This document shows positions 62,825 through 64,000 of a stretch of DNA of 64,000 bases, piece by piece. The translations under genes were made by a program, and so were the position numbers. This stretch comes from Thiohalobacter sp. IOR34 (GTDB lineage: Bacteria; Pseudomonadota; Gammaproteobacteria; Thiohalobacterales; Thiohalobacteraceae), in the NCBI RefSeq assembly GCF_030406045.1, contig NZ_CP128988.1:1957438-2021437 (forward strand), written 5' to 3'. The notes beneath the pieces are model-generated. The model was given only the letters and a program-made list of their open reading frames with translations. It did not search any database and had not been told where the DNA came from. Numbering within the stretch: position 1 is the stretch's first letter; the number at the start of each line of letters is the position of its first letter.

Positions 62825-63829
62825 ATGAAGCGCCCGTCAATCCACTACACTCTGCCGACTGCATACCTAATCGTGCTACTGCTGTGCCTGACATCCACCC
62901 AGGCACAGGCCGAGCAGCCCTGCTACGGGCGCTTCCCCAACCCGTTCACCGACGTGTGCTGGAAATGTGTGTTCCCGATCAGCATCGGTCCGCTCAGAAT
63001 CGACATGGGGATGGAGGATTCCGGGGACAGCGTGCCGCTGATCTGCACCTGCCCCGCGCCGCCGCCCGTATTTGTCCGCATCGGCTTCGGGGCGGGATTC
63101 TGGGAGCCGGCCCGGGTGGCCGAGGTGGTGCGCACGCCATTCTGCTCCCCCCTGCTGGGTGGTGTCACCCTGGGCTCACTGGCCGCACCGTCGGGCACCA
63201 ACATCAAGACGAGCAACAACCGGGACGCCTTCTATCACGTCCACTGGTACATCTACCCCTTGCTGGCGTGGATGAACCTGCTGACGGACCTGGCGTGCGT
63301 GACGCCGGAGTCCTTCGACATCCTGTATATCACGGAGCTGGACCCGCTCTGGGAGGATGACGAACTCGCCTTCCTGATCAATCCCGAGGCGGCCTTGTTC
63401 GCCAATCCCATTGCCCAGGCCGCCTGCGCCGCCGATTGTGCCGCGGCCACCCTGGGCTTTCCGCTCGATCCGCTGTTCTGGTGCGCCGGCTGCCAGGGTT
63501 CCATGTACCCCATCGACGGCAACGTGAAACATCACGAAGGCGGCGTGGACAGCTCGCTGCTGCTAGTACAGCGCATGGCGGCCAAACTGCACCGGCAGCT
63601 CATCGCTCGGGACACGTCCAGTCGTGACGCCATGTGCCTGCCCCTGCCGCTGCCCATCCTGCGCAAGTCCCAGTACAAGACGCAGATGCTCTACCCCGTC
63701 CCCTTCACGCTCAATGCGCAGCCTTTCGGCAGGGTCACCATCCCCTGGGGCGCCGGGCGTGAGTATCCAGTGCGCGGCGAAGACTGGGCCTATCTAATCT
63801 GGAGGAAGAAGGCATGCTGCGCATTCTGA
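62825..63829 (+). CDS. traU: TraU, Cys-rich transfer protein
   Basis: The 334-residue protein has a signal peptide (LIVLLLCLTSTQAQA) and many cysteines in TraU-type spacing: PNPFTDVCWKCVFPISIG near the start, CTCPAPPP, AACAADCAAATLG and LFWCAGCQGSMYPIDG. TraU is essential for DNA transfer in F-type systems and needs disulfide formation, consistent with the DsbC-like gene upstream. The gene is intact although separated from traW by the insertion. Confidence 0.9.
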   Translation: MKRPSIHYTLPTAYLIVLLLCLTSTQAQAEQPCYGRFPNPFTDVCWKCVFPISIGPLRIDMGMEDSGDSVPLICTCPAPPPVFVRIGFGAGFWEPARVAEVVRTPFCSPLLGGVTLGSLAAPSGTNIKTSNNRDAFYHVHWYIYPLLAWMNLLTDLACVTPESFDILYITELDPLWEDDELAFLINPEAALFANPIAQAACAADCAAATLGFPLDPLFWCAGCQGSMYPIDGNVKHHEGGVDSSLLLVQRMAAKLHRQLIARDTSSRDAMCLPLPLPILRKSQYKTQMLYPVPFTLNAQPFGRVTIPWGAGREYPVRGEDWAYLIWRKKACCAF

Positions 63830-64000
63830 GACTGTTGCCGCTCGCCAGCCTGTACCTGGCGACAGCGCCGATACTCCCAGCGGCGGAACCGGGCGCCGAC
63901 GACCTGGACAGCGCGAGCACCCGTTCACGGGATGCGGTGGAACAGGCACAGCGCCTGAGCCGGGATGCCCGTTTCAATCGCAGGATTCGCCGTGAAGGCG
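63814..64000 (+). CDS. trbC: probable TrbC, 5' part only
   Basis: The ATG at 63814 (GGAGGAAG upstream) overlaps the traU end and the frame stays open to the window edge, giving 62 residues: a signal peptide (LRILRLLPLASLYLATAPIL) and a charged helix (VEQAQRLSRDARFNRRIR). TrbC commonly follows TraU in F-type operons, which is the main basis for the name. Confidence 0.6.
   Translation, partial: MLRILRLLPLASLYLATAPILPAAEPGADDLDSASTRSRDAVEQAQRLSRDARFNRRIRREG

Overview
The window is GC-rich proteobacterial DNA, most likely from a gammaproteobacterium (FlhDC-type activators, CusA/CzcA-type metal pump, F-type conjugation genes). It is accessory DNA almost throughout: a defence island, then a large integrative and conjugative element (ICE) that runs off the right edge. 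No integrase, relaxase, coupling protein, rRNA or intact tRNA is present. Organism and element names cannot be fixed from the sequence.

Left island (about 0.66-9.99 kb). Two 45-bp pieces that read as the 3' half of a tRNA-Arg(ACG), on the minus strand, bracket an AbiE-type toxin-antitoxin pair and a Wadjet (Jet) plasmid-defence locus. jetA-jetB-jetC are on the plus strand; jetD is divergent. jetC carries a frameshift about 210 codons from its start. The gene at the left edge is partial and lies outside this island.

Entry to the ICE (about 10-14 kb). A RecB-like nuclease gene is split by an IS5-family (IS427-like) element with a TA duplication; removing the IS restores the frame. Next come a small DNA-binding protein and a FlhD-like/FlhC-like pair resembling the SetD/SetC activators of SXT-type ICEs.

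Maintenance and replication (14.2-23.8 kb). ParA, an ICE-type ParB, DUF2857, a replication-type protein with palindromes in its own coding sequence, a PFL_4669-type protein, a DUF3158-like protein, SSB, a second ParB, a HigBA-type module, an orphan VapB-type antitoxin and a DUF3577 gene broken by an in-frame TGA. Two copies of a parS-like 14-bp palindrome lie in this block.

Cargo operon with RNA elements (23.1-33.6 kb). About a dozen mostly small ICE genes follow, including DUF3275, a DUF6094-type methyltransferase, RadC and an SNF2-type helicase. Most have their own hairpin leader and strong ribosome binding site. The leader recurs eleven times with compensating base changes. A larger multi-hairpin RNA recurs four times (A-D).

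Metal block (33.7-43.8 kb). A porin, zinc-type binding protein and permease (no ATPase gene) face a tripartite RND efflux operon with a DUF3240 protein. A 15-bp motif is shared by the upstream regions of both operons.

Conjugation block (44.1-64 kb). A lytic transglycosylase and an OmpA-like lipoprotein precede an F-type type IV secretion operon: traA, L, E, K, B, dsbC-like, V, C, trbI, traF-type peptidase, traW, then traU and a probable trbC. The PFGI-1-type maintenance genes combined with F-type transfer genes make the element a mosaic. Between traW and traU, in the opposite orientation, sits an AT-richer six-gene operon: GrpE-like factor, large Hsp70, AAA+ ATPase, a J-like protein without HPD, and two single-pass membrane proteins that share an N-terminal GFSGLSDL tag. 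I do not recognise it as a named system; it is the best candidate here for something undescribed.
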